64,000 nt of DNA, from positions 102,208,609 through 102,272,608 of the forward strand of contig JARDYH010000003.1 in assembly GCA_029215795.1 (NCBI GenBank), read 5' to 3'. Below the pieces are notes generated by a model. That model saw only the letters and a program-made list of their open reading frames with translations, ran no database searches and was not told where the DNA came from. The position numbers and the translations under genes were made by a program. Source of the stretch: Anniella stebbinsi (taxonomy: Eukaryota; Chordata; Lepidosauria; Squamata; Anniellidae). Shown piece by piece: positions 35,171 to 46,047 of the stretch. Numbering within the stretch: the stretch's first letter is position 1; each line of letters begins with the position of its first letter.

Positions 35171-35544
35171 TGTAAATGTGAAACATGTAAATGTGAAACA
35201 TTAATTGTTAAAAAAATCAAATGGTTAGAACGTTGAATTGCATGTTTTGTTTCTGCATGTCCTCAAGTGATAGGGTAAACGAAGACATTTGCAAAACAGT
35301 GTACCTGTCTCAGAGATTTCAGAAGTGGGAAGAAATGTCTGATTATCAAAATCTAGCTATAGAACACAATATTGGGTTAGGCTTAGAACTGTTGGGAGTA
35401 TTTAACCTTCTCTACAGAGTGCAAAGAGGATACTTGACACTGCCCTCATCTTGACACGGCTGCTCGTCACTGAGAGGAGGTGTCGCAGAGTGACTAAAAG
35501 AATAAGCTCCGAGTTAGGACAGCTCTGCTGCTAACTCACTTAGT
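35171..35544. other. No recognised feature
   Basis: An open frame of 77 codons at 35221-35454 has no recognisable motif. Confidence 0.35.
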
Positions 35545-35640
35545 CTATTTATTTATTTGCCGCACGTTTACCCCATTCTTCAGCTGAAAAAGGCTCCCCG
35601 AGCAGCTTACAGAGACAGCCCTGCCTTTGGGGTTCTAAAA
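35545..35640 (-). mobile_element. LINE/SINE 3' tail fragment, antisense
   Basis: TATTTATTTATTTGCCGCAC, then CTTCAGCTGAAAAAGGCTCC and CCGAGCAGCTTACAGAGAC. This has the layout of an L2-clade 3' UTR in reverse complement, with an (AAATA)n tail. Confidence 0.45.
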
Positions 35641-36720
35641 GATACAACACAAAAAGAAAAAAGAAGTTGGGAGAGAAGAGGGGCAAAAGCAAAACTCAGG
35701 CACTACGTCTTAATTTCAAAGTTCTTCTAGGTGTTTCTGGCAGGGATGGGCAAAACTAGCTATCTGGCTGAGGTATGAGGGGCTGGGGCCAGGTTGGTCT
35801 CCCTCTTGCCATGATGTCCTCCCAATGGCCCTTTGTTCTGTAGCTGATGGGTGAGGCCAGAATGTGCAGACCCAGGGAGCTGTCAGTGGCCTTAAGCAAT
35901 GCCCTCTTTCCTCCTCTGCATTATCAGGATAAAATTACTGGCCTGGCTTACAATAATTACGAGCTTGTAATTATTGCAGCAAAATAATATATGTGAAGAA
36001 CAGTGTAAATCCTGCGCATTTGTACAGTGGGGCCTACTCCCAGGTAAGTGGATATAGGATTGCAGCTTCAATTGTTTTGAACATTCTAAAGCACTGTATA
36101 AATGTTAAGTATTATTAATATTCTTCTCCTGCTAAAAAAAGAAAAGAAAAGGGAAGTATTCTGAAGACTTTTTCTCACACACAAAATACTCACAACGACA
36201 ATGAAGTGGCTCCTAAATTGACAGACTCCACAGACCTGATTCTGGTGACGTTCCAGACAATGCGTTCATTGTTGAGTAGGCCATAAAAGAATGGCTAGTT
36301 GGCAATCCTGCCTGAAGTGATCTGTTAGCTCTAACTGAACAACCTCAGATCAGAGAGGACAGTTACTTGCAAGATAAAAACGAATAACATGTACATTAAG
36401 AGTGCAAAGTGATTGCTCAGGAATTGGCACAAGCTGAAGACTGTTTGCAAGGATGCCGTTCTATGTGGGCTTACTCATGCATGATTCACAAATGTCACCA
36501 TTTGCCCATGTGCAGAGTAGCCCGAATAAAGCGCTTCAGAGAGATGATTCTCTCTCTCTGCATGTTGGAATTTTGTTTTGTTTTTTAGCATGTATGTGGG
36601 GGGTGGAGGGGTTTTATATATCTTTTACACACAGAAACATTTTGCTTCAAACTGACATGCTCCGGCTCGTTCTGTTTACCACGGACAGTCCTTATTTGGG
36701 GGGTGGGGAAATTGGTGAGT
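35641..36720. other. No recognised gene; short repeat words
   Basis: CCTACTCCCAGGTAAGTGG and ATAGGATTGCAGC at 36031-36066 belong to the short dispersed family. AGCACTGTATAAATGTTAAG at 36091 resembles an old SINE/LINE tail. No gene. Confidence 0.4.
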
Positions 36721-36721
36721 G

Positions 36722-36910
36722 GATCTGGAGCAAAGTGACAGAACACCTGCTTTGCATGCAGAGGATCCCGGGTTCAATCCCCAGCACCTCCAGGCAGGAC
36801 TGGAAAAACTCCTGCCTGGAACTTGGAGAGCTACTACTGCCAATCAGTGTTGGCAATACTGGGCTAGATGGACCAAGGATGTGACTCAATGAAAGGCAAT
36901 GTCTTGTGTT
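36722..36910 (+). mobile_element. tRNA-Ala-derived SINE
   Basis: The 5' part resembles a tRNA-Ala(TGC). It has an A-box-like GTGACAGAACACCTG, the anticodon-loop text CTTTGCATG with TGC at 36753-36755, and the B box GGTTCAATCC at 36771-36780. The tRNA-unrelated body with TACTGGGCTAGATGGACCAA follows. The acceptor stem does not pair well, so this is a SINE and not a working tRNA gene. A second copy lies in antisense at 39940-40080. Confidence 0.75.
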
Positions 36911-37249
36911 CCTAGGCTGCAGCTGCTTTTTGAAAAATTCACGGGTGTATGTTGCAGTTCCTCAAGTTTCAGTTCCCTCCACTGGGTGTCTAAACGTTAA
37001 GGCTGAAATCCTAAGCTTGCGACCTGTATTTATGACCACCGGTGTTTAACAGAGTGCTTAACAGAGGACAAGTGTAAATTTCCCTGCATGAAAGAGCTTG
37101 GATATTCAGTAGCATGCTGAGGATTAACTCACACATCGCTTGCAAGAGCCCTGCTTCTTGACTCTAATGTGCATGCATTTAAATGTCGGTGGGGTTGCAC
37201 AGTTTTTCTTCTCCCCACTCCCCACTCCCCACACCAGAACTGCCTGCCT

Positions 37250-37560
37250 AGTAGCAGTTGCAGTTTGAGTCTCCACTGTCCTGCAGTAAGCACTGCCAGA
37301 GCTACTGTAAAACAAAGGCTGCAATGGAATGCACACTTCACTTGAGACAGTGGCACTGAAGTCAGCGGAACTTAATGTCCTACTAAACACACCCAAGTAT
37401 GTGTGTTGTCAAGGGTATGTGTTTATCCTTGGAAGAGAAGTTCCACTGACTTCAATGCAACTGCCTCAGGTTAAGCGCATGTTGGTGGACTGCAGCCTTT
37501 ATTTCACTGTAGCTCTGGTAGTGCTTCCTGCAGGACAGTGGCTACTTAAAAATGCACACA
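37250..37560. repeat. Long inverted repeat (foldback element)
   Basis: The left arm (about 37273-37375) contains CCACTGTCCTGCAGTAAGCA, GCCAGAGCTACTGTAAAA and GCACTGAAGTCAGCGGAACT. The right arm (about 37437-37541) contains AGTTCCACTGACTTCAATGC, CACTGTAGCTCTGGTAGTGC and TTCCTGCAGGACAGTGG. The arms are imperfect inverse copies with a 60-bp loop. The arms are non-coding. Confidence 0.75.
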
Positions 37561-37566
37561 GCAACT

Positions 37567-37591
37567 GTGTGTGTGTGTGTGTGTGTGTGTA
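37567..37591. repeat. (GT)n microsatellite
   Basis: About twelve GT units. Confidence 0.9.
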
Positions 37592-37714
37592 TGATTGAGC
37601 TGTACATATTCTTAGAAACATTTTAAACGTTCTCCACCCCCACCCATTAAACTGTTAGGGTCTGTATATTAACACACTCTTCTGTAACAGAGAAGAACAG
37701 GCTGCAGTAGAATA

Positions 37715-37716
<2 letters not shown>

Positions 37717-37768
<52 letters not shown>
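37717..37768. repeat. (ATT)n microsatellite
   Basis: About seventeen ATT units. No LINE tail is recognisable beside it. Confidence 0.95.
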
Positions 37769-37769
<1 letters not shown>

Positions 37770-37794
37770 CATGATATACAAATTAGAAAAGAGC

Positions 37795-38065
37795 CTTTGG
37801 CAGTGGCTGTGTTTACAAAGGATGATAAGCCAGGATCCTGGAGAATCTTGGCTTATCATGAATGAGCTGCCTGCTGGTGTACATAGCCCGTTCAATCCGT
37901 GCTTTGCTTCTCTCCACCAGAAAGGCTTTGCTTCATGTGCTGTCTAAACTAGGGATCCTGACTTTTCATTCCCAGCCAAGCTAGAATGTGTAAACCAAGA
38001 CCAAACCCTGATTTATGATCTTGACTTACAAAGGAAGCAATAAGCCAGGATCTCTAGTTTGGATG
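37795..38065. mobile_element. Possible TIR DNA element (GATAAGCCAGGAT words)
   Basis: GATGATAAGCCAGGATCCTG at 37820, its inverse CTTGGCTTATCATG near 37849, and AATAAGCCAGGATCTC near 38039 frame a 0.27-kb segment. Likely a small non-autonomous element. Confidence 0.35.
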
Positions 38066-38458
38066 GATGAGCACAGTGGAAGCAAACAGGCTCTGTGCGC
38101 ATGTACACGCACACACTGGTGCCACCTTGGTTGCATGCCTGCAAGCTTACCAGGTTGTGGCAAGGGGTATTACTACAGCAGTGGGGATGGTCAGCTATAC
38201 ACTTAAAATAGAAGCACTGAGCAAAGCTTCCTCTTCCCTAAACAACTGCCATCTTAAGTGCCTCAGAATGCCTCCGGGGTGTATGTCAGGAAATTAAAAT
38301 GGCACTGCCTGCAGCTGCCTCAACTGGTACTTTACTTCAGAGTTCCAGGCCTTTGTTTTGTTTTATTTTATTTTATTTTAAAGAAAGACTGGTGTCAGCA
38401 GCAGTAGGTCTGTTAGGACCCCAAGCTTTTGCCTCATAAGGTGTTGATAATAGGGTAG
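38066..38458. other. No recognised feature
   Basis: A short (TTTTA)n run near 38356-38380. Otherwise unique-looking. Confidence 0.35.
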
Positions 38459-39047
38459 GTCACTCCCTTGAAACTACTGAGAAAGGACAAGAACTACCAG
38501 GAGACGTTCCGTCAACTTGGAAGTCGTGAGAAATATCTACAGAGATGTTTGAGAAGTTACAGCAATTCACCTGTCAAGCGTCTGTTCCAGCTTCCCACAC
38601 GACTTCTGCAAATGACCTAAGCTATGAACTTTTTGGGCTAAACGAGTTGAGGTGGAGTCTAGTCAGCTCCCACCATGCAATGACTGCCTATTCATGCACA
38701 CCCTTAGGACCAAATTCAAGGCAGGAATTTAGAGATGCAGTTTAAACACCAGCCACATGTACCTAGCCCAAAAGATTATGGGTGGACGACAGACAGAGAT
38801 GGCAATTTTGTTATTGATTGGATGCATGAACAACCAGCACCAATTGCAGTTTTGAAGATGGTGTCATTCAAGTGTGTACATTTCTGTCCACTGCCCACTG
38901 CTCATGCCTATCCAACGGACTTTCTTGCACTAGTGTGTGCAAACTACAGTCATGTAGCAACTAGAAAAAGCAACAACAGATGTAGACTTTGCAGTTGAAG
39001 TTGAGGACTCAGAAGATGACTGCAGTGATGACAAACATTTAAATTAA
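38459..39047 (+). pseudogene. Relic of an uncharacterised protein with a CXC-type cysteine motif
   Basis: About 190 codons can be followed only by switching frame at least five times. Segments in order are VTPLKLLRKDKNYQETFRQ from 38459, then EISTEMFEKLQQFTC from 38530, EVESSQLPPCNDCLFMHTLR from 38649 and GWTTDRDGNFVIDWM with QPAPIAVLKMVSF near 38795-38870. Next come CSCLSNGLSCTSVCKLQSCS from 38899 and the acidic tail AVEVEDSEDDCSDD, with a stop at 39045-39047. Another in-frame stop falls at 38962-38964. The pattern recalls animal proteins of unknown function with a PPCxDCL motif and a C-terminal CxC...CKLxxC cluster resembling the tesmin/TSO1 CXC fold. That link is from memory and unverified. 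There is no intron or start, so it may be a transposon-borne or retrocopied gene, now dead. Confidence 0.7.
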
Positions 39048-39939
39048 ACTAAATTAAAGATAAAATGTTAGCAGTTGTGGTAACATTTATAAATGAAAAC
39101 ATGCATATTGAACAGTTGCTGAACTCACAAAATTATTAGATGTTTCTGTACCTGTTATCCATAAGATACCTGTTACTGGGTAACATTACATGAAACATGG
39201 ATATGCTTATATGTGTCTAACTATGGCATATCAAAACTAATGTTCTCAAGCTATCACTAGTTGGAAAGGTAAAAGAATTCCCTACAATTGTCTAATACAA
39301 TTCAGGTGCAAATCTGGATCAGGTAACATGTCAGATGCACTAAATTGTATAAAAATGAGGGAAAATTTAATCCTTTTCTTGATATATGGTTTGTACCACA
39401 AAATTGTAACAGATAAAGTCAGTATTACAATTAGTTATTTGTAATAGCTTTCCAACGCAGTTTTGAAATTTTAAATTGGACACTTGGTTTTACGCACTAT
39501 AACTAGAAAAATATGGCTTTGACCACCTTGCTGACATCATAAAAAGCTTAAGCAACCAGTCAGAATGGGGTATCACATGAAAATATCATCCAGAAACTTT
39601 GCCACCTTACAAGGTATTGATACGTTCATCTTAAGTTCACTGCCCACAGACCATCACCCCCTCCCACAACCCCCCTCCCATTCCACTTACCAGTGGTGTT
39701 GCTCCATTAGTGGCAAGTTGCAGGGAAAGGGAAGAAGATCTCTCTCCAAGGCATTGCAGTGGCCCCTGGCAAAATGTACTTTTTGCTAGTGCTTTTAACA
39801 GTGCTGCAGCCCTTGGGAAGTCAGTATTTCCCAGGTGCCACTGAAAGGCCATGCAAAGTTGTGCCCTGTAGAGCAGTGTGCCAGCACTGGAGTGGGGAGG
39901 AGGCATTACACACGCACATGCACTCACCTTAGTTCTAGG
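39048..39939. other. No recognised feature
   Basis: AT-rich to 39550, then GC-rich unique-looking sequence. No gene was recognised. Confidence 0.4.
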
Positions 39940-40080
39940 AACCTAGCCCAGTATCATTGACACTGACTGTTAGTGCCTCTAGAAGTTTTAGGCAGAAATG
40001 TTTCCAGCCATACCTGGGGATTGAATATGGGACTTGCATGCCAAGCCTGTGCTCTGCCACGGAGCCATGGCCCCTCCCTT
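39940..40080 (-). mobile_element. tRNA-Ala-derived SINE, antisense
   Basis: Read on the minus strand it has GGGGCCATGGCTCCGTGGCA, GAGCACAGGCTTGGCATGCA and the B-box-like TATTCAATCCCC. Then come a CTGCCT segment and TACTGGGCTAGG at its far end. It is the same family as 36722-36910, with GGC in place of TGC in the anticodon loop. It is a SINE, not a tRNA gene. Confidence 0.7.
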
Positions 40081-40440
40081 CCCCCCCCACACTGAAAATC
40101 CTTTAGCCTTTCCTCGCAAGCAGGGGGGAAATCCCCCAATTTGGCATTGTATTTCAAAACTCACATTTTCTGCATGAAACTTAATCTGCTTATGGTCATT
40201 TGCATTTGACACTGATGGATAGTAACACAGTAGATGCATTGAACCTTAAATCTGAGTGCAATTTCATGCTGCCAGTTATCCAGAACCCTAGATATTGTGT
40301 GTGAAAAGCTATAAAATAGTCTGATATAGGTGGCCTTCCAGAGAGACAGGAGGAGAGCCTTACCAGTGGGTCACTAGAAAGCCACAAGAAAATTTGGACT
40401 GGCCTGTGTTCTGTGTTGGTGAGATGTCTCTCCTGTCCTC
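40081..40440. other. No recognised feature
   Basis: No gene or identifiable repeat was recognised. Confidence 0.35.
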
Positions 40441-40474
<34 letters not shown>

Positions 40475-40482
40475 TGTGTGTG
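40441..40482. repeat. (GT)n microsatellite
   Basis: About fifteen GT units, one interruption and a few more. Confidence 0.95.
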
Positions 40483-41756
40483 ATGAGGTATCTGGGCAGG
40501 TCTGTGTATCTATGCTTACATATACACAGTGGGTCTAAAAACGCTGTCTAAATTCAGACATTCTCAGATTTCAGCAACAGGGTTGCAGGTTCAAAATCAG
40601 ATTCCTCCAGAATCGAATCAAAATGTACAGCCTTGGTGGTTGGCTTGAAGCCAAATGTGGAAAGGGTGAATTATCGAGTGAAATCTCACAAGAGCAGCTG
40701 TTGCTCTAGAGAGTTTTTGGCTCCAGATGGTGGGAATCTTGTGTGCACAGAAGAATATAAAATTATCTGGCAAGATTTCAAAATGTGAATGCCATTCACA
40801 AGCAAATAAGTTATTATTTTAAGCTTAATAATCCCAGTTATCACTTGTGTTTGGAGTCTGAAGCAGTATCTGAGCTGTGCTGCGGGATCAGGTGCATTTC
40901 TGCATAATGTATATGCAGAGAGCAGAGAATGTCTCAAAGAGGCCTCAGTTATATCCTCTCCTGAGCAAACGGCTGCCCGAAGTGTAGTTCAACATGGCCA
41001 GTCAAGTCAAGACAGACCCGTCTGGGTCTACTGTGGTACCATCTGGGCACTGGTTCTTGTTTCTGAGCTCCCGGGTACAGAAGCTGCTCTCAAGAAAATC
41101 TGGATGTGGGGGCTTGGGGAAGAGAGAGACGCGAGGTGCTTGGCTCTGTGGTAGAATCTCACTTGATTTCAATTTCCTCACTGTTTCAGAGTGCACTTCT
41201 GACAGCACAGTGACCTTCTACAAGGGAGTGTTATTACAGAGGTCTCTCCCAGCCATTCCACACCCTGCTTTCCATGTATACCTCCTGTATGGAGCCCCTA
41301 TGCCTGAGCGGACACCTTGTTTTAAAGCAAAATTGCACTCCCAAGAGGCGTCCCAGGACATTCGGTAGCAGGGCTGACGAGGTGAGGGGGGGAGCTGGAA
41401 CAAATTCCCAGGGCCTGGCTGTCCGGAAGGGGCCTGGGGCCTGACTCTGTTGCATACGTTTTTGTCTTATTCATCGATTGTTTTTGACATCTATTTGTAG
41501 CAAAACAAAAGACTCTTTTGCAGTGGGCGAGTGCGGGGTTGTTTGTCATTGCAAAGAGACACTTAATTGAAGCGATCCACACAGAAGGTCGTAGAAACCG
41601 CCAAGGGGACAACTGAGTGGGAAGGAGCTGTTTCTCTTCAATCTAAGAGATCCCCACAAGTATCCTTCCTGCCCACCCACAACGTATTACCCAAAAACAC
41701 TGGAACATGCATCACAACGTTAGGCACTCTCTGAGAGAAAATGTGCACACTCCTCC
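40483..41756. other. No recognised feature
   Basis: About 1.27 kb. Several overlapping open frames lie at 40990-41460 on both strands but none shows a recognisable domain. Confidence 0.4.
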
Positions 41757-42185
41757 TAGAATCATAGAATAGTTGAGTTGGAAGGGGCCTATAAGGCCAT
41801 CGAGTCCACCCCACTGCTCAATGCAGGAATTTACCTTAAAGCATCCCTGACAGATGGTTGTCCAGCTGCCACTTGAATGTCTATAATGTGGGAGAGCCCA
41901 CCACCTCCCTAGGTTATTGGTTCCATTGTCATCCTGCTCTAACAGTCAGGAAGTTTTTCCTGATGTCCTACTGGAATCTGGCTTCCTGGAACTTGAGTCT
42001 ATTATTCCACGTCCTGCATTCTGGGTTGATCAAGAAGAGATCCTGGCCCTCCTATGTGTGATAACCTGTCAAGTATTTGAAGAGTGCTATCATGTGTCCC
42101 CTCAATCTTCTCTTCTCCAGGTTAAACATGCCTAGTTCTTTCAATCTCTCCTCACAGGGCTTTGTTTCCAGACGGCTGATCATCC

Positions 42186-44775
42186 TCATTGAACATGCTC
42201 CAGATTGTCTGCATCCTTCTTGAAGTGTGGTGCCCAGAACTGGACATAATACTCAAGATGAAGCCTAACCAGTGTCAAATAGAGGGAAACCAGTACCTCA
42301 CGCGATTTGGAAGCCATACTTCTATTAATGCAGCCCAAAATAGCATTTGCTTTTTTTGCAGCCACATCACACTGTTGGTTCATATTCAGCTTGTGATCTA
42401 CAATTCCAAGATCCTTCTCGCTTGCAGTATTGCTGAGCCAAGTATCCCCTATCATGTAACTGTGCATTTGGTTTCTTTTTCCTCGGTGTAGAATTTGGCA
42501 TTTATCCCTATTAAATTTCATTCTGTTGTTTTCAGCCCAGCGCTCCAGCCTATCAAGATCACTTTGAAGTTTGTTTCTGTCTTCCAGGGTATTAGCAATC
42601 CCACCCAATTTTGTGTCGTCTGCAAATTTGATAAGTGTTCTCCGCACCTCCTCATCCAAATAATTAATAGAAATGTTGATCTCATTTTTTGATCAGGTAA
42701 GCTCCCTTGTGGACTGTGGGAATGCTGTGGATATAGTATATCTTGACTTCAGCAAAGCTTTTGACAAAGTACCCCATGACATTCTGATTCACAAACTAGC
42801 TAAAAGGGTGCTACAGAATCGGACTCAAAGAGTGCTTATCAATGGTAACTTCTCAAACTGGGGGGAGGTCTGGAAACAAAGCCCTATGAGGAGAGACTGA
42901 AAGAAATGGGCATGTTTATCTTGGAGCGGGGAAGTTTGAGGGGAGACACGATAGCACTCCCCCCAGTTTGAGAAGTTACCATTGATAAGCACTCTTTGAG
43001 TCTAATTCCGTAGCCCCCTTTTAGCTAGTTTGTGAATCAGAATGTCATGGGATACTTTGTCAAAAGCTTTGCTGAAGTCAAGATATACTATATCCACAGC
43101 ATTCCCACAGTCCACAAGGGAGGTTACCCGATCAAAAAATGAGATCAGATTAGTCTGACAGGCTTTGTTCTTGAGAAATCCATGCTGGCTTCTAGTCATC
43201 ACTGCATTGTTTTCAAGGTTCTTTCAAATTGACTTCTTTATAATCGGCTCCAATAATTTCCCTGGGATGGCTGTTAGACTATCTGGTCTGTAGTTCCTAG
43301 GTTCCTCCTTTTTGCCCTTTTTGAAGATAAGGAAAACATTAGCCCTCCTCCAGTCGTTCAGCACTTCATCCGCCTTCCATGATTTCACAAAGATAATAGA
43401 CAGTTCTTCTGCCAGCTCCTTTATTACTCTAGGATGCAGTTCATTGGGCCCTGGAGATTTGAACTCATTCAAAGAAATTAGGTGTTCCTTGACCATTTGT
43501 TTATCAGTCTCAAACTGCAATCCTGCCTCTTCAGCTTGTACTTCACTTTTTCCGGGGGGGGGGGGGGGTCATAGACCCGCTTTTGGGAGAAGACTGAGCC
43601 AAAGTAGGAATTGAGCACTTCAGCCTTTTCTTTGCCCTCTGATATCAATTTGCCATCCTCATTAAGCAGTTCAACCACCATTTCTTTCCTCTGTCTTTTA
43701 CTATTCACATCTCTGAAAAAAGTATTTTACTTTTAACATCCCTCGCTAGTCTCAGCTCATTCTCAGCTTTAGCCTTCCTGACACCATTCCGGCACTTCTG
43801 TGCTACTTGTCTGTACTCTTCTTTTGTAGCCTGGCCTTCCTTCCACTTCCTGTATGTGTCCTTTTTTGTTTTCAGGTCATCTCTAAGCTTTTTGTGGAGC
43901 CACATTGGTTTCTTCTGTTGTCTTCAATCTTTTTTCCTTGTTGGGATTGTTTGTAATTGTGCCTTTAAAATTTCTTTAAAAAGAACTTCCACCCATCTTG
44001 GACTCCTTTTCTCATTAGGGGCTCTTGCCATGGGACCTTACTTATCTGAGTTTATTAAAATCAGCTTTCCTACAATCCAGAGTACGCATGTGGCTACACT
44101 CAGCTTTTGCTTCCTTTAAAATCAAGAACTCAAGTATGATGTGGTCACTTTCCCCCAGAGTTCCCATAACTGCCACTTTATCCACTAAGTATCAGGTCAA
44201 GCATAGCTGATCCTCCAGTTCCTTCCTCTACTTTCTGTAGGAGAAAGTTATCAGCCACACATGTCAGGAATTTCTTGGAGGGGCCACTTTTGGCAGAATT
44301 TGTCTCCCAATAGATATGGGGGCAGTTGAACTCCCCCATTACTACTATACTGGATTTCCTTGAAAAACTGGTGATTTGCTTTTCAAAAGTTTCATCCTCA
44401 TCTGCTGCTTGATTGGGTGGTCGGTAGAAGACTCCAACTATCATGTTCGTTTTATTCCTTCTCCATTTATATTAATCCAGATGCTCTCGATGGGGCTCCC
44501 AGGCTCATCTTCCTGTATTTCTGTGCAGGGATAAGTATTTTTAACATATAGTGCAACTCCGCCTCCCTGTCATTTCTTCTATCTTTTTGAACAAGTTATA
44601 TCCTTCAATTGCTATATTCCAGTCATGGGAGTCATCCCACCAAGTTTCAGTTATACCTATGAAGTTGTATTTGCCTTTATGTATTAAGAGTTCAAGTTCG
44701 TGCTGTTTGTTTCCCATACTCTGGGAATTAGTATATAGACGCCAAAGACCATGTGCTTTACAGTCTGGCTTCTTT
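42186..44775 (-). pseudogene. CR1 ORF2 relic: AP endonuclease and reverse transcriptase
   Basis: The endonuclease begins near 44770 with LLIHKGKYNF and ITETWWDDSHDW (44620-44670). Then come GVFYRPP (44430) and MGEFN, where the usual motif is MGDFN, so a catalytic-region Asp reads Glu. The reverse transcriptase shows NDWRRANVFLIFKKG and RNYRP at 43300-43360, and SQHGFLKNKACQTNL then DIVYLDFSKAFDKV at 43060-43190. KFADDTKLGG is at about 42600-42630. The [15 protein letters not shown] region and LEHVQ follow near 42186-42250. Frames change several times, including at 43000, where the inverted duplication breaks the fingers/palm. It is non-functional. Confidence 0.85.
42670..42958 (+). mobile_element. 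Inverted CR1 reverse-transcriptase segment inside the CR1
   Basis: On the plus strand the segment reads LISFFDQVSSLVDCGNAVDI and IVYLDFSKAFDKVPHDILI up to NGNFSNWGE, ending near 42863. It then jumps to a 3'-proximal CR1 part reading roughly [13 protein letters not shown] and RGDTIAL to 42958. The first part is an inverse copy of the minus-strand text at 42959-43150. The join skips the ADD-box region. Confidence 0.8.
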
Positions 44776-44784
44776 CCTACATAT

Positions 44785-45945
44785 TTATTTATTTATTTAT
44801 TTATAACCCGCCTCTCCCTCTGGCTCAAGGCAGGGAACAACAACAAATATAAAACACAAGGACCACAAAATAGATGAAATATTAAAACAAATAAAAACTA
44901 TTACATCATTAAAAACATCTTAAAATTCAAGAGATCAGTCTACACGGCTCTCTTAAATTCATGAAGACTGCTAATTTGTCGAATCTCCTCTGGCAGGCCA
45001 TCCACAGTCTGGGAGCTGCAGAAGAGAAGATCCTCTGGGTAACACCCGTCAGCCTAGTTTTGTCTGATTGGAGTAAGTTCTTCCCAGAGGACCAGAGTGT
45101 GTGGGGCAGATTATACGGGAGATGGCAATCCCACAGGTTACCTGGACCCAAACCATGTAGGGCTTTAAAGGTAATAACCAACACTTTATACTTCGCCCAG
45201 AAACTGATTAGCAGCCAATGAAGTGATTTTAAAATTGGTTTAATGTGGTCACCCCTAGGTGTACCGGTGATCAACCTGGCTGCCATATTTTGAACTAGTT
45301 GAAGTTTCTGGATTACGCACAAATTATGTACAGCGCATTGCAGAAGTCGAGCCTCGAAGTTACCAGTGCATACACTACCATCTTTAGGTCTTCCAACTCT
45401 AGAAAGGGGCGCAGCTGGCGTATCAGCTGAAGCTAGTAGGCACTCCTGGCCGTTGTGTCTATCTGAGCTGTCATTTGGAGTGACGGATCCAGGAGTGACC
45501 CCAAGCTGTGAACACAGTCTTTCAGGGGGAATGTAACCCCATCCAGAACTGGTTGACACACCTCCAAACCCAGGCTGTGGCCTTTGACAGCAAGCACCTC
45601 CGTCTTGTCTGGATTCAGCTTCAGTTTGTTTTTCCTCATCCAGCCCATTACTGCCTCCAAGCAATCATTCAGAGGAGACACACTATCCTTAGCTGATGAT
45701 GTTGTCAAAGGCATAGAGAAATATATTTGAGTGTCATCAGCGTATTGGTAGCACCCCTCCCCATGCCTCCAGATGATCTCTCCAAGCAGTTTCATATAAA
45801 TGTTAAACAGCATTGGGGAAAGGATGGCACCTTGTGGTACACCACATAGCAGCTCCTTCTTTGAAGAGCAGCTATCCCCAAGCATCACCATCTGGAACCT
45901 GCCTGAGAGGTAGGACCAGAACCAGTTCCCCCAATTCCCAATTGT
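44785..45945 (-). mobile_element. L2-clade LINE (family B) nested in the CR1
   Basis: Minus-strand order is [52 protein letters not shown] near 45730-45765, KLKLNPDKTEV, a frameshift near 45433, then LDFCNALY, AARLITGTPRGDH and a LW region. A 3' UTR with GGGAGAGGCGGGTTA and an (AAAT)n tail at 44781-44800 follows. The catalytic YADD is intact, but a frameshift and the 5' truncation kill it. It splits the CR1 between ORF1 and the endonuclease. A target duplication was not clear. Confidence 0.85.
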
Positions 45946-46047
45946 GAACACTATTTTTGGCCACTATTGGAGCTGTTCTCTCTGTTATGGAGCATAAGCC
46001 TTCATCCATCATTGCCTCAAAGTTTACATCTCCCGCCCCCGTAGCAT

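Noticed and set aside
35221..35454. 77-codon frame with a protein-like composition
   Set aside because: No known motif, and no start context or flanking exon signals could be defended.
36722..36800. Possible functional tRNA-Ala gene
   Set aside because: The acceptor stem does not pair, the A box is degraded, and a SINE body follows.
40994..41612. Overlapping frames of up to 124 codons
   Set aside because: No recognisable motif, no support from splice sites, and open on both strands, so chance is likely.
44780..45950. Target-site duplication for the L2 nested in CR1
   Set aside because: The flanks could not be aligned to give a convincing repeat, so none is claimed.
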